A DNA stretch of 64,000 nt from assembly GCA_022453515.1 (NCBI GenBank), contig JAJNNY010000002.1, positions 434,001-498,000 of the forward strand, read 5' to 3'. This document shows positions 44,639-55,170 of this stretch, piece after piece. The stretch is from Astrocystis sublimbata. Taxonomy: Eukaryota > Ascomycota > Sordariomycetes > Xylariales > Xylariaceae. The notes under the pieces are model-generated. The model had not been told where the DNA came from. It searched no databases and saw only the letters and a list, made by a program, of their open reading frames with translations. Positions within the stretch are counted from its first letter, which is position 1, and each line of letters begins with the position of its first letter. The translations under genes were made by a program, and so were the position numbers.

Positions 44639-45177
44639 ACAGTGAGCCGCTGGTATTGCTGGGGTTGGAAAATAGATGTGTCATACAGGACCGATTAAAG
44701 AGACGAACGATAGACCGGACAGGGCGAGGCATTTTGATATCTTATTCGCCGAGGTAGAGACTCATGGTTAGACCGGACTAGGTCGGAGCAGAATGATGAT
44801 GCGACGAGAATTTGTAATTCCCTCATGAACTCATTTCTTAATACAATTAGACGATGCAATGAATTTCGATTCTTGCTATTCTCGCCATACTATCTAGGGG
44901 AATTTGCTGTTTCAATCAACATGCGAACTGAACTTGCGATTTGTCCCGACATGCTAACGCCTTGAATGAAATGCGAAGTCCACCCCCACACACAAGCCAT
45001 ATCCTCCACATGCCTAGATACAAGACCCCCAAAATAAGACCTTCAAAACAAGGCCCAACAAAACACAAGAATGCCAACGCCTGGTATGGTACATGCGCCA
45101 TTGGGAATCCGAAAAACCAGAAGCATATTTCCTTTGCCCGCCCGTGCCCTAGTCACGCCTTTCCGCACCAATATAAC
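44639..45177. other. Convergent intergenic spacer
   Basis: 3' flanks of the DUF1275 gene and of the minus-strand membrane protein. No ORF or RNA was recognised. Confidence 0.6.
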
Positions 45178-47181
45178 TTATTCGTTCAGCACACTATATC
45201 GCGAATATCTTGGGCCTGCTAAGCCCTCCTCAGCGGCCTTTCCGCTCACGTTACGGCGGTATCCCTTCTTGCTCGCAGTCCCTAGGTCATAGTCATTCCC
45301 AGATGACACTTGGCGGCCCTGCTGTTCACTAGCATCCAGCCTCTCGCTGCCATATGGGATAGGCGGCGTAGCGCTTTTGAGCTCGCCGTAAGGCTTAGAG
45401 TAGAACTGCTCGTCGGTCTGGATTGAGGAGTTTCTATTTCCCTGTTTCCGGCCCCAGGCGCCCAGTATGGTTGGTCTACGTGCCGGCGCCGGCCGCGGAG
45501 CAGATTGGGCGTCTACGATGTCCTGGCTACCGCTCACGCTGCGCCTGTTTGAACTCATTTCCACAAGGACGGGCAACGACTGCTGGGAATCGCGTAGTCT
45601 AGGCGTCGCCAGCGGCCGCACCGCATTTTCATTACCTTGCGGGGTTTTCAAGGGGAGCGGGTTCAGACGCAATGGGTTGGGATGCATATTCTGCATGACG
45701 TTAATCGGGCCATCGTCGTCTTCGAGATCGGAAGCGTCATCGGGCCGCATCGCGTTCTCCTGGTCCGAATCTGACTCGTCGTCGTCTCCGTACCGCTGAT
45801 TCAGCGCCTCGTATGTCTTGGCTCTCTCCGCCACCGTCCGCTCAGCGCCCTTCATGTCGCGCTGCTTCTGCTGTGTGCGATTGATGAGCGACTCTGAGGT
45901 GTACCACGCTTCTGTGAATCTGGGTACTCGCGTTGGTGAGGCGTTGATGGGTTGTGAGGTGGCCGCGCTGCTTGGTCGCGACGATGATGGGGAGCCCGTC
46001 TGGTGCAGCGGAATCTCCACGTAGCTGCCACGCTGTGCCGGTCTGGGATTCGATCTACGTTTTTGATCGGCGGGGGAGACTACGCTGTTGCGAGGTGAGT
46101 TGCCTGGCGTGATCTGGTACTGACGACTGGGTAGATCTACACGAGAGTCACGATGTGACGAGACGAGTGAGCCCTGTGAGCCATTGCGTGTGTGCATGAA
46201 GGGAATGCTCGGAGGTCTAGATAGATCTTCGTAAGGCACTCCCGAGCGGCGGTGGTCCTCGAGAGGCGTTGATAAACGCTTGCTGTCCGCTGATACAGCG
46301 GTATACACGCTTGCCATGGATGACTTGTTGCGCTTGTGCTTCGTACGCGATGTCAAGTTGCTTTCCAAAGGATTCATGTCCGGCGGCATGTTCGCGATGC
46401 GCTTGAAGACCACAGCCAAGTACACGGAAATGCCAAGCGATATTGCGTGCAAGCCGATCGCACCGAGGAGCCCATAGTACTCTGATTTGATGAAGATTGG
46501 GAGTAGAGATTTGTTCGCTAAAATCGTGTCCCAGCTATCACTGTCCTTAGAGACCGTGATCGCTCCGTAGGCGTAAAAGGGCAATATAGCCAGATCCGTG
46601 AGGCAAGCGAATACCTGATACGCAGCCGAAGAAGCAGGCGGTCTCGCCCTGGCCGGCTTCGCAAGGTGCAAGATAGCGTATGCGCTGCAAACGACAATGA
46701 CGCCAGGCTACGAGCTGTGTTAGACTCCGTTTGAGCTCTTTGGGTGGCGGGAAGGGAAAGCATACGGCAACGCGCAAGATCCAAGTCTCAAGCGCCGGTA
46801 CTTTGGTAATGAGGATCATAAGCGCGAGGAGTCCGGCGCCTACAATCAACTCCAAGGCGCGCAACCCAATCTGGAAATATCTGGTCCATCTTACCCACCA
46901 TTTCGTAGATTCACTCATAGGCCGAAAGTTGTAAGTGCGGCCTGTAGGCACCATATGTGCACTGCAGAGGTCAGCATGCCAGCGATGACATGTCGCAGAA
47001 GCTGGCTCGTTCAAACTCACTCTGGGTGTCGACCGAAAGTCACAAGGGGTCCCTTTTTCTTCGGTGTCTTAGGCTTGACCTCCCAGCTCGCCCTCGTCAC
47101 AGCTTTCGGGTCGAACGGTTTCTCTGGGAACTGCGAGTCGACACGTACCGCATCGTACATGTAAGGTTGTTGGGGCCCCAT
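45178..47181 (-). CDS. Conserved fungal multi-pass membrane protein with long disordered tail
   Basis: Exons 47181-47021, 46961-46766 and 46707-45178, with introns of 59 and 58 nt, give 628 aa. The start is the ATG at 47181; upstream the frame opens only from TTG. Helices: ALELIVGAGLLALMILITKV, PGVIVVCSAYAILHLAK, AYQVFACLTDLAILPFYAYGAI, then LGAIGLHAISLGISVYLAVVF; this gives a four-TM core at about residues 90-260. A basic, Ser/Pro/Arg-rich cytosolic tail of about 350 residues follows, with an acidic DDESDSDQEN patch. I do not recognise a family. The layout suggests a plasma- or internal-membrane protein whose tail could be phosphorylated or bound by partners; this is inferred from composition. 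Confidence 0.85.
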
Positions 47182-47410
47182 CCTAGCGAATGACTGATCC
47201 AAGCAAAGGCTGGATGCTTATCGCCAGAGGAGAAAAGAATGATTGGAATTCGATGTTTAATTATGCATGCACGATCGCAAAAAAACCTGAGCCAAATCTG
47301 TCGAGCTGTGGGTAAACATGCGAACTACATGACGTTGATCAATGATTACTGCAGTCAAAGCGCAACCAATGGGGGTTGAGCGCCGTCTCCATGGCAACAT
47401 CCGCCGTTAG

Positions 47411-47419
47411 GGTAGTTCC
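47411..47419. other. Left target-site duplication of MITE
   Basis: The 9-bp sequence GGTAGTTCC stands immediately before the left end CAAGTGC of the inverted-repeat element and is repeated exactly after its right end. Confidence 0.8.
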
Positions 47420-48114
47420 CAAGTGCAATTCTGGAACGTTAGATTTTCGTAGTGGGACGTTAAACTAGCATGCTTTCAGTTAGCCCGCGGCCATTCCTCT
47501 TTTGCTTCAAACTATACTAAATTTGTATGGGCCAAGGAGCAGGGCTCGTACTTTAGCGGGAACTGCCAAAACCAACAGTCAGTAGCCTTCAGAACGTAGG
47601 AATCGTCGGATCTGGTGTTTTTGACTGCAATTGCCACAAAGCACGCTTTTATGGGTATTTTTGGCTGCAAACACGTCAATTAAGTGTTGCTAGATTGATT
47701 GTGAAGCATAAGTGTAGGTAGAGAATTGCAGTAAGGTAGGTTTTCGTAGTGTTGAGTGCCCAGGTAGTTAAGTGCAGTGGTTGCGACGCATATGCGTTGT
47801 AATTATAATGGACTTAGTGGTGTTAGCCACTGAAGCTGGGTGCTATAGCGCCCTACACCACTGTAATTACAGCGCACTTCGTGGTACATAGTGCATTTCA
47901 ATCTCACGGGCCCCCCAGGACTTGTGTTTTTAAATATTTCTCTCCAAAAGTGTTGTAGCCTCATTTTGAACACAAGGGTATGCTGACAAGTGCATACAAA
48001 TTTGGTGTGGCGTGGAGCAGGGGTGTGTGGTACAGGGGTATGACCCACATTATACTAGAAACATGCTAGTTTAACATCCCATTACGAAAATCTAACGTTC
48101 CAGAATTGCACTTG
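47420..48114. mobile_element. MITE of 695 bp with long terminal inverted repeats
   Basis: Positions 47420-47477 and 48057-48114 are inverted copies of about 58 bp differing at only a few positions (both read CAAGTGCAATTCTGGAACG inwards). GGTAGTTCC flanks both sides as a 9-bp duplication. A 9-bp target duplication with long inverted repeats is the pattern of Mutator-like elements. Internally there is no transposase ORF, but two copies of a unit starting TGTAATTA (47798 and 47862, 64 bp apart) form an imperfect direct repeat. It is non-autonomous and fairly young, since the ends are well preserved. Confidence 0.88.
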
Positions 48115-48123
48115 GGTAGTTCC
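48115..48123. other. Right target-site duplication of MITE
   Basis: GGTAGTTCC follows the right inverted repeat directly, matching 47411-47419. Confidence 0.8.
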
Positions 48124-48628
48124 CGCTCCGCCTCATGCAGGTACCTGCTCGCCTGGTACTATCTCTGTTGTCGTGATGCTAATTTTAGATAGGTAGATAT
48201 GTACCTACATTGCCGATAGCACCATGCAAACCTGATTGTGATTTTTGCTTAGGTAGCCGAACAGACCTTAAAAACTTAAAAGGCTTCTTTATGGCAAGTC
48301 TTCATTAAGGAAAGATGAAAAATACTAGAAAATCCTACTAGCTCGCCTCCCGAGTGCCCGGGCTCTGAGTACCTAGGTACTTATCTCCTACAGTACATCT
48401 TTAGCACCTAAAGACGCAGACCCGCAGAGTCGATGCGAACAGTGCCAACACCGTACCGTACCAATGGCTCCCTAGTCCCGTTCGTCCCCGGTACGAGTAG
48501 CTGTGCCTACAGTAGACCCCTAGAGAAGTACCCAGTAGAATGGCCGATATAGGATTCCGAGCTTCAACATCGCGACAAATTTCATCCAAGTTTGAAACAG
48601 GTTCATATGTCGAGTCTTGATTTACTCC
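48124..48628. other. Promoter-side intergenic DNA of arh1
   Basis: No gene was seen. Contains TACCTAGGTAC near 48370. The arh1 frame extends a few codons upstream from a TTG, but the first ATG is at 48629. Confidence 0.55.
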
Positions 48629-50294
48629 ATGATGGCGTCTCTTGCCAAAGCATGGCTTTGCAGTGCCTGTTTACACAAGGCTGCCAGTAGAAACACCTGG
48701 CTGACGAGATCGTCATCCATCACCACCCCACGTTCATATGTCACTGCGAGTCGCAATGACCAGCCATTTCGCCTGGCAGTTGTCGGCTCCGGCCCAGCTG
48801 GCTTCTATACGGCATATAGGGCCATGACGAAAATACAACAAGCCAAGGTCGATATGTTTGAGGCCTTGCCGGTGCCTTTCGGCCTAGTGCGATTCGGCGT
48901 GGCGCCGGATCATCCCGAAGTCAAGGTATGACGCAGAAGCAAACCGCTTCACGCCACTCCCACTGACCCCTTTTGGAGCTAGAATTGTCAGGATAAGTTT
49001 GAAGAAGTGGCCAGTTCACCAAACTTCACCTTCATCGGCAATGTGGCTGTTGGCAATGCGGATAATCATTTTGGGGGGTGCACCGTTCCCCTGGCCTCAC
49101 TGATGCGCCATTACGACGCCGTGGTGTTTGCCTACGGCGCATCCAAGGACAAGAAGTTAGGGGTCCCAAATGAGTCTGTGCTACGGGGCATCTACTCGGC
49201 GCGCGAGTTCGTCGGCTGGTACAATGGCTTGCCGGAGTACGCGGACCTGGCGCCGGATCTGACACAGGGCGAGGACGCCGTCATTATCGGCCAGGGCAAT
49301 GTCGCACTGGATGTTGCGAGAATGATGCTGGAGAACCTGGACGTGCTGCGAAAGTCCGATATCACAGAAGCCGCCATAGAAGCGTTGTCCAAGAGCCGTA
49401 TTAAGCGAGTACATATAGTCGGGAGACGAGGTCCAATGCAGGTGTGTTCTTTCTTTCGTGTCGGCGCTACTGTGTTATCATGAGCTGACAAGAGGCCAGG
49501 CGGCATTTACGATCAAGGAGGTTCGGGAGCTGATGAAATTACATTCGGTGCACTTCCACCCTATTGATATGAGTCTCTTACCGGACGAGATATCTAAGTT
49601 ACCGCGAGCCCGGCGGCGGCTGATGGAGATTATGGTGAAGGGCTCCACCAGCTCGGCCGAGCATGCCGCGAAGTCCTGGTCGCTTGATTTCTGTCTGTCG
49701 CCCTCGAAGTTCAATGGTACAGCCGACGGCAGGGTGCAGAGCACAACGTTCGAAAGAACCTCCCTCTCAGCACCCTTCGATCCCTCATCAAGCGTACAAA
49801 ATATTGGCGACAAGTTAAACATTCCGTCGTCGGTAGTATTTCGTTCCATCGGATACAAGTCGGTTGCCTTGCCTGGTTTTGCTGAGGCTGGTATACTTTT
49901 CGATGACAGGAAAGGCGTTATTGGAAACGATGGGTTTGGCCGTGCGCTACAGATGGCCGAAGATGGTGTGGGAACCACTACTTTACCCGGGGTATACTGC
50001 GCCGGATGGGTGAAGAGGGGACCGACAGGTGTTATCGCATCGACGATGGAAGACGCATTCTCCACCAGCGATGCTATTGCCGCCGACTGGGCCGCTGACA
50101 TTCCATTTCTAAACCCAGGTGAAAGTCATGGCTGGGAAGGGTTGCGCACCCAAGTTGACAAAGACAGTTGTCGAGTTATTAGATGGGAGGACTGGAAAAG
50201 GATCGACAAGGCAGAAAGGGAGCGCGGTCTCTTGGTAGGCAAGGAAAGAGAAAAATTCACGAGTGCAGATGAGATGATAGCTGCCAGTCGGTAG
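48629..50294 (+). CDS. arh1: Mitochondrial NADPH:adrenodoxin (ferredoxin) reductase
   Basis: Exons 48629-48925, 48983-49441 and 49500-50294, with introns of 57 and 58 nt, give 516 aa. A Ser/Arg-rich leader of about 45 residues fits mitochondrial import. FAD is bound by VVGSGPAGFYTA (51-62), NADPH by IIGQGNVALDVARM followed by GRRGPMQAAFT, and the FAD C-terminal contact is in GWVKRGPTGVIASTM. All key motifs are present. The enzyme passes electrons from NADPH to mitochondrial ferredoxin (Yah1/adrenodoxin) for Fe-S cluster assembly, heme A and sterol-related reactions. It is essential in yeast (ARH1). The gene is convergent with ETF-alpha, with only 84 bases between stop codons, so their 3' UTRs may overlap. 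Two adjacent ATGs exist at the start. Confidence 0.95.
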
Positions 50295-50378
50295 CGACCG
50301 GACATTATAACTTTAGCGGTTAATGTTGCGCGCGCGCACAATCAATTCATGTTATATTTGATCTTGTAATTTCCCCAT

Positions 50379-51532
50379 CTATGAGCTCTTTAATTTCTCA
50401 GTCAGTTCAGGGACCTTCTCGAAAAGATCGCCGACCAACCCCACATCCGCTACTTGGAATATCGGGGCATCGGCGTCCTTGTTGATGGCGGCAATGACCT
50501 TGCTATCTTTCATACCCGCCAGATGCTGGATGGCGCCCGAGATACCCACAGCCATGTACAGCTGGGGTGCGACGACCTTGCCTGTCTGCCCAACCTGCAA
50601 GCTGTTGTCCGCATAGCCACTATCCACGGCAGCACGGGATGCGCCTATAGCAGCGCCGATTGTGTCTGCCAGGGGCTGCATAACCTTGTCGAAGTCGTCC
50701 TTGGACTTGAGGCCGCGTCCCCCCGAGACCACCTTCCCAGCTGTCGCTAGATCCGGGCGGTCTGACTTGGCCAGATTTTCAGAAACCCATTCGGCCAGAG
50801 CCTCGGCCTTGGGGTCAACGCCATCCTCGATGGTAGCTGAGCCGCCTTGGATCTCGGCGGCTGGGAAGGAGGTGCCGCGGATGGTTATGACCTTGACGGG
50901 GTCGGACGACTCGACGGTGGCAATGGCGTTTCCGGCGTAGATCGGGCGCACGAAGGTGTTCTCGCTCTCGCAAGCAGTGATGTCGGAGATCTGCTGCGAA
51001 TCGAGGAGGGCGGCGACGCGGGGCATCAGGTTTTTCCCAAACGCTGTGTGGCCGGCGATGACGTGGGTGTAACCCCCCTTCTTGATGTTCTCTACCACCA
51101 AGGGGGCAAAGTTCTCGGGCAGGCCCTGTGAAGAGGCTAGTGAGCATCGAACCATTGGACCAACGGATCATCCAGCTTCGATCCAATGCGCAACAAGCGC
51201 TACGTTGAGCAGACGGGGGCGGGGATAACGGCGGTGCCCACCTTGTCGTAAGCGGCATTGTCTACAGCAATGATCTTGTCAACGCCTTCTGCTTTGGCAG
51301 CCTCGTCGGCAACGGCCCTGATGTTGCTTCCGGCAACAAAGGCATGGACAGACCCGCCAAGGGCCTTGGCCGCAGTGATTGCGCTCAGCGAGCCGTGGTT
51401 CAGGGTGCCTTCGCGTTGCTCGAGTATGGCGAGCGACGATAGTAGCCTCTGCAGGGCGGATCGACTGAATGGGCCGCCATAGGCAGCGGACGCAACGCCG
51501 CGAAGGGTGGTCCTCCTGGCGATTGAAAACAT
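50379..51532 (-). CDS. Electron transfer flavoprotein subunit alpha
   Basis: Exons 51532-51242 and 51125-50379 with a 116-nt intron (donor GTGGGC, acceptor CACAG) give 345 aa. The splice joins YDK to GLPENFAPL, the conserved sequence. A leader of about 30 residues ([16 protein letters not shown]) suits mitochondrial import. The C-terminal FAD-binding signature [20 protein letters not shown] and [22 protein letters not shown] is perfect, and the VVSGGRGL and SRAAVDSGY motifs precede it. ETF-alpha pairs with ETF-beta, takes electrons from acyl-CoA and other matrix dehydrogenases and hands them to ETF:ubiquinone oxidoreductase. Upstream there is a TCGATC microsatellite within about 60 bases of the start codon. 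Confidence 0.96.
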
Positions 51533-52562
51533 CTTCCCCCGGTGTTGGAGAAGCTCTCGTCCCGGTCTCGATCTCGATCTCGATCTCGATCTCGGTCACG
51601 GTCTCGGTCTCTATAGGTAGGTAGGTACCCAAGGTCGAATATCTCGAGCTCGTGATTCTCACAGCCTTGACTATTGTATGAGTATGTCAGACAGAGCACC
51701 GGAACTACATGCCTAGGTAAGTTCAGGTGGCTATATGCGAAGTTCACCGGACGTGTGTATGTAGGTTCGACGTAGCTGATTTTAGGTGACCAGGTAGAGG
51801 AACGGCGCCGCTGCTGCACATGTGAAATACGAGCGGCGGCTGCCCACGGCTCAGACTTGCCCGCACACCACCGAGGTTAGTTACCCCCCCTCCGGTTTAG
51901 GTATCTCTCACTAAGGTACGTACAGTACAGGGATGGTCCGAGCAACGGGGAGCTCCACTCGTCCCCGGGCCCCAAGTAGGTAAGTACCTACGTTAGGGTG
52001 GCGCCAGCTGCTGTCTGTGGTGGTGCTGTGGCTGGGAAGAACCCACCTGGACACTGCAGTGACTGCAGGTGAGTGGGCTCCACTGCTCCAGAGTGTTACG
52101 GGATCCAACAACCAGACCAAACCAAAACCAAGCTTGAATGCCCAGTGCCCACTGCCCAGGCCAGAATCAATCGCTCGCTGCTCCAATCGCGCCTGGATTA
52201 TTTCACCAACCAAACACGCGATCTAGGTCTACATAGCCTCGTCGCTCATCGCATTCAGCACCGCATTACATACCCAGGTACCCAACATCGCATTGCGCAC
52301 CGCACCGCGTCGCATCGCGTCCAGAGTCTGACCTCCGCATCAGAACACTGTTTTCTGCAAAGGCCGCTCCTCTTGCTTTGGTTTGGCCTTTTTGTTCCTT
52401 GATGAGTCCCCACACGTAGAGTTAGACCGCCGTCGCGACAGCGCATTACGCCCATCCCGCCCATCCATTCGGAGCCTCGTCTCCCAAACCACGTCTCTGG
52501 TATTTCGTCATTCTCCCTCCCACTGCGCCCTGCCACTGCCCGTAGCTTCCTCACTCTCAAGC
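51533..52562. other. Divergent promoter region, ETF-alpha and RSC8-like gene
   Basis: No gene was seen. Contains the TCGATC microsatellite, CCTAGGTA-type motifs near 51713 and 51988, and GCATTGCGCACCGCACC-like short repeats before the RSC8 start (about 52250-52320). Confidence 0.6.
51566..51607. repeat. TCTCGA/TCGATC microsatellite
   Basis: Seven or so hexamer-like copies (CTCGAT) run through 51566-51607, ending in CTCGGTCACGGTCTCGG. They lie 35-75 bases upstream of the ETF-alpha start codon, in its likely 5' leader. Confidence 0.85.
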
Positions 52563-54767
52563 ATGGAGGAGCACGTCAACTACGACTCCCCCGCCAACGA
52601 GGCTTCCCTCGGCTCCATGCCTCCCCAGGCGCAACCCGGTCTGGCGTCTGATGCCACTGCCGTGCCTGGACAAGCTGATGGTGAGTTACCACGCGTCTTG
52701 GCTTTGCCGCGGCCTTTGCAGGCCAAACACTCATGTCTGGAGACTTATGCGCCGCGTAGACGTCCACATGTCCGAGGTGCCCTCTTCCGAACCTGTCATT
52801 AAGCAAGACAGCTCTACGCCTGTTCCCACGGCCACCTCAGACAACCCCCTGGATGCGCCTCCGGCACCGCCGGCCGAATCCACCATGGCCAAGGAGGACG
52901 AGGAGATGGGTGAGGCACCTGCCGTTCCCCAAGACGGAGAGCAGCCCCCCAAGGACGGCGCACTGGCCGCACCAGCCGCCGACGGTGCCGCCCCCGAGAC
53001 CAAGTCCAAAGAAAGCATCGAAACTGCCGCCCGCGAACATCTCATCTCTCAAACCCACGCCATTGTCTTGCCGAGCTATAGTACCTGGTTTGACATGAAC
53101 GACATCAATAACATCGAACGCAAGGCGTTGCCCGAGTTCTTCAATAGTCGTAACCGAAGCAAGACCCCCCACGTTTATAAGGACTACCGAGATTTCATGA
53201 TCAACACGTACCGGTTGAATCCCGTCGAGTACCTGACTGTCACTGCGTGCCGACGCAACCTAGCTGGCGATGTATGCGCCATTATGCGGGTACATGCCTT
53301 CTTGGAGCAATGGGGTTTGATCAATTACCAGGTACTACCTATAGCTGCGCCCTTCTCCCATCATCTACTCACACTGTACAGGTTGATGCTGATCAGCGAC
53401 CCTCGCAAATCGGGCCCCCGTTCACCGGCCATTTCAAAGTCATCTGTGACACACCTCGTGGACTCCAGCCTTGGCAACCTGCAGCTGATCCTGTCCTGCT
53501 CGAGGGTCAGAAAAACCAGGATACAGATCAGAAAGCCCATGCAGTGGCTACTGCGGCCGGAGAGCGAAATCTCGAAATTGGCCGCAACATCTACGAGGCT
53601 AGTGCCAAAGGCACGAAGCTTACCAAACCAGACGGCAAAACTAATGGCGATTCTGGTGCCAACGGTAGCTCTGGCGCCGCCGGCACAGACGAGAGCCTGA
53701 AAGGACCCATCGCCAAGGTGTTCTGCCAGAACTGTGGCATCGATTGTACCCGTGTCTACTACCACCTCCCAGAAGCTAAGCCTACCGACAAGACCAAGCA
53801 TGATGTCTGCCCAACCTGCTTTTTGGAAGGGCGCATACCTAACAACCTGACCAACACCCAATTTGTTCGCACAGAGAACAAAGCTTACTCGACCATTCTC
53901 GATCGCGATGCTCCGTGGAGTGATACGGAGATTCTAAGACTGCTCGAGGGACTGGAGAAATATGACGATGACTGGTCGGAGATTGCCGAACATGTTGGTA
54001 CTCGGACTAGAGAGGAATGCGTGCTGCAGTTCCTTCAATTAGACATCGAGGATAAGTATCTCGAGACAGAAGCTCCCGTTCGAGCGCCCACGGGCTTGCC
54101 CATGCTAGGGAATCACGGTGGCTTCCTGCCGTTCACCCAAGCTGACAACCCTGTCATGTCCGTCATCGGCTTTCTGGCTAGCCTTGCAGACCCGAAGACG
54201 ACTGCTGCTGCTGCGAAGAAGTCAGTCGAGGAGCTTCAAGAGGGACTTCGCAAACGTATCGAGGGTGGTGATGCAGATAAGGTAAATGGAAAGGGCAAGG
54301 AAAAAGAGGGCGACTCGATGGAGATTGATATTCAGCAAGAAACAACCACTACAACTACTACCACCACCACAACGACGACGAACGCGATCGCAAGCATACC
54401 ACTAGCCTCCATGGGCGCGAGAGCTGGGGGGTTGGCTTCACACGAAGAACGGGAAATGACTCGTCTTTTGTCCGCCGCAGTCAATGTTACCCTACAGAAA
54501 ATGGAGCTTAAGCTCAAGTACTTCGACGAAATGGAGGGCATCCTGCAAGCTGAACGACGCGAGCTTGAGAGAGGCAGGCAGCAGCTTTTCTTAGACCGTC
54601 TGGCATTTAAGAGACGGGTTCGCGAAACGCAGGACAGCTTGAGATCTGGGGCTGGCCTCAAAACTGCTGATCTGAACGGTCACGGCTTGACATTCACACC
54701 TACCCCGGCTGCCAGTAATGTTCAGCCTCTGAGCAGTGATGGAAACCCGAAGAGCTATGAGGCTTAG
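52563..54767 (+). CDS. RSC8/SWI3-type chromatin-remodelling subunit
   Basis: Exons 52563-52680, 52760-53331 and 53382-54767, with introns of 79 and 50 nt, give 691 aa. Order: Pro/Ala-rich acidic N-terminus, SWIRM domain at about 139-235 ([19 protein letters not shown], then [19 protein letters not shown]), ZZ-type zinc finger at about 345-385 (C-x2-C ... C-x2-C), SANT domain at about 405-455 ([20 protein letters not shown]), then a C-terminal leucine-rich coiled coil with EEREMTRLL and [13 protein letters not shown]. This is the layout of Rsc8/Swi3/SMARCC, a scaffold of the RSC and SWI/SNF ATP-dependent remodelling complexes. A run of 13 Thr codons (54344-54382) precedes the coiled coil, encoded by ACN repeats. 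Confidence 0.95.
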
Positions 54768-55170
54768 TTGGCGAAATACAACAGATGGTGACCATGCGCG
54801 GGAGCCGCCCGCGATTGGGTATCTTTGGACCTAGTAGAGAGTTTCAGGCTGTCGTTTCCATGCATTCCTTAGTATTTTTACGGCGTTTTGAAGGGGCTTC
54901 ACACACCAGACATGGTGGATTGCCGGGTCTGCTGCGGATAGTATCAGTTGATATATGTATCACTATAAAATGGTCGATTACTGGTGGGTTTTTATTTTGT
55001 TTTTGTTAAAGTGATAAACTCACTCTTGTAGGGGATAAGTCTAGCAAATACCACCAAATAATTCCCACTTTGAGTATCAACTCTAGCCCTGAAAGTCTAC
55101 CTGGTCCGGCCGTCCTGGCTTCTTCTTCACTTCCTCTTTGATGTGCCGCTCAGTACCTAGGTATGTACGA
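54768..55170. other. Convergent intergenic spacer
   Basis: 3' flanks of the RSC8-like and RRN5-like genes. No gene was seen. A TACCTAGGTA motif is at about 55156. Confidence 0.6.
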
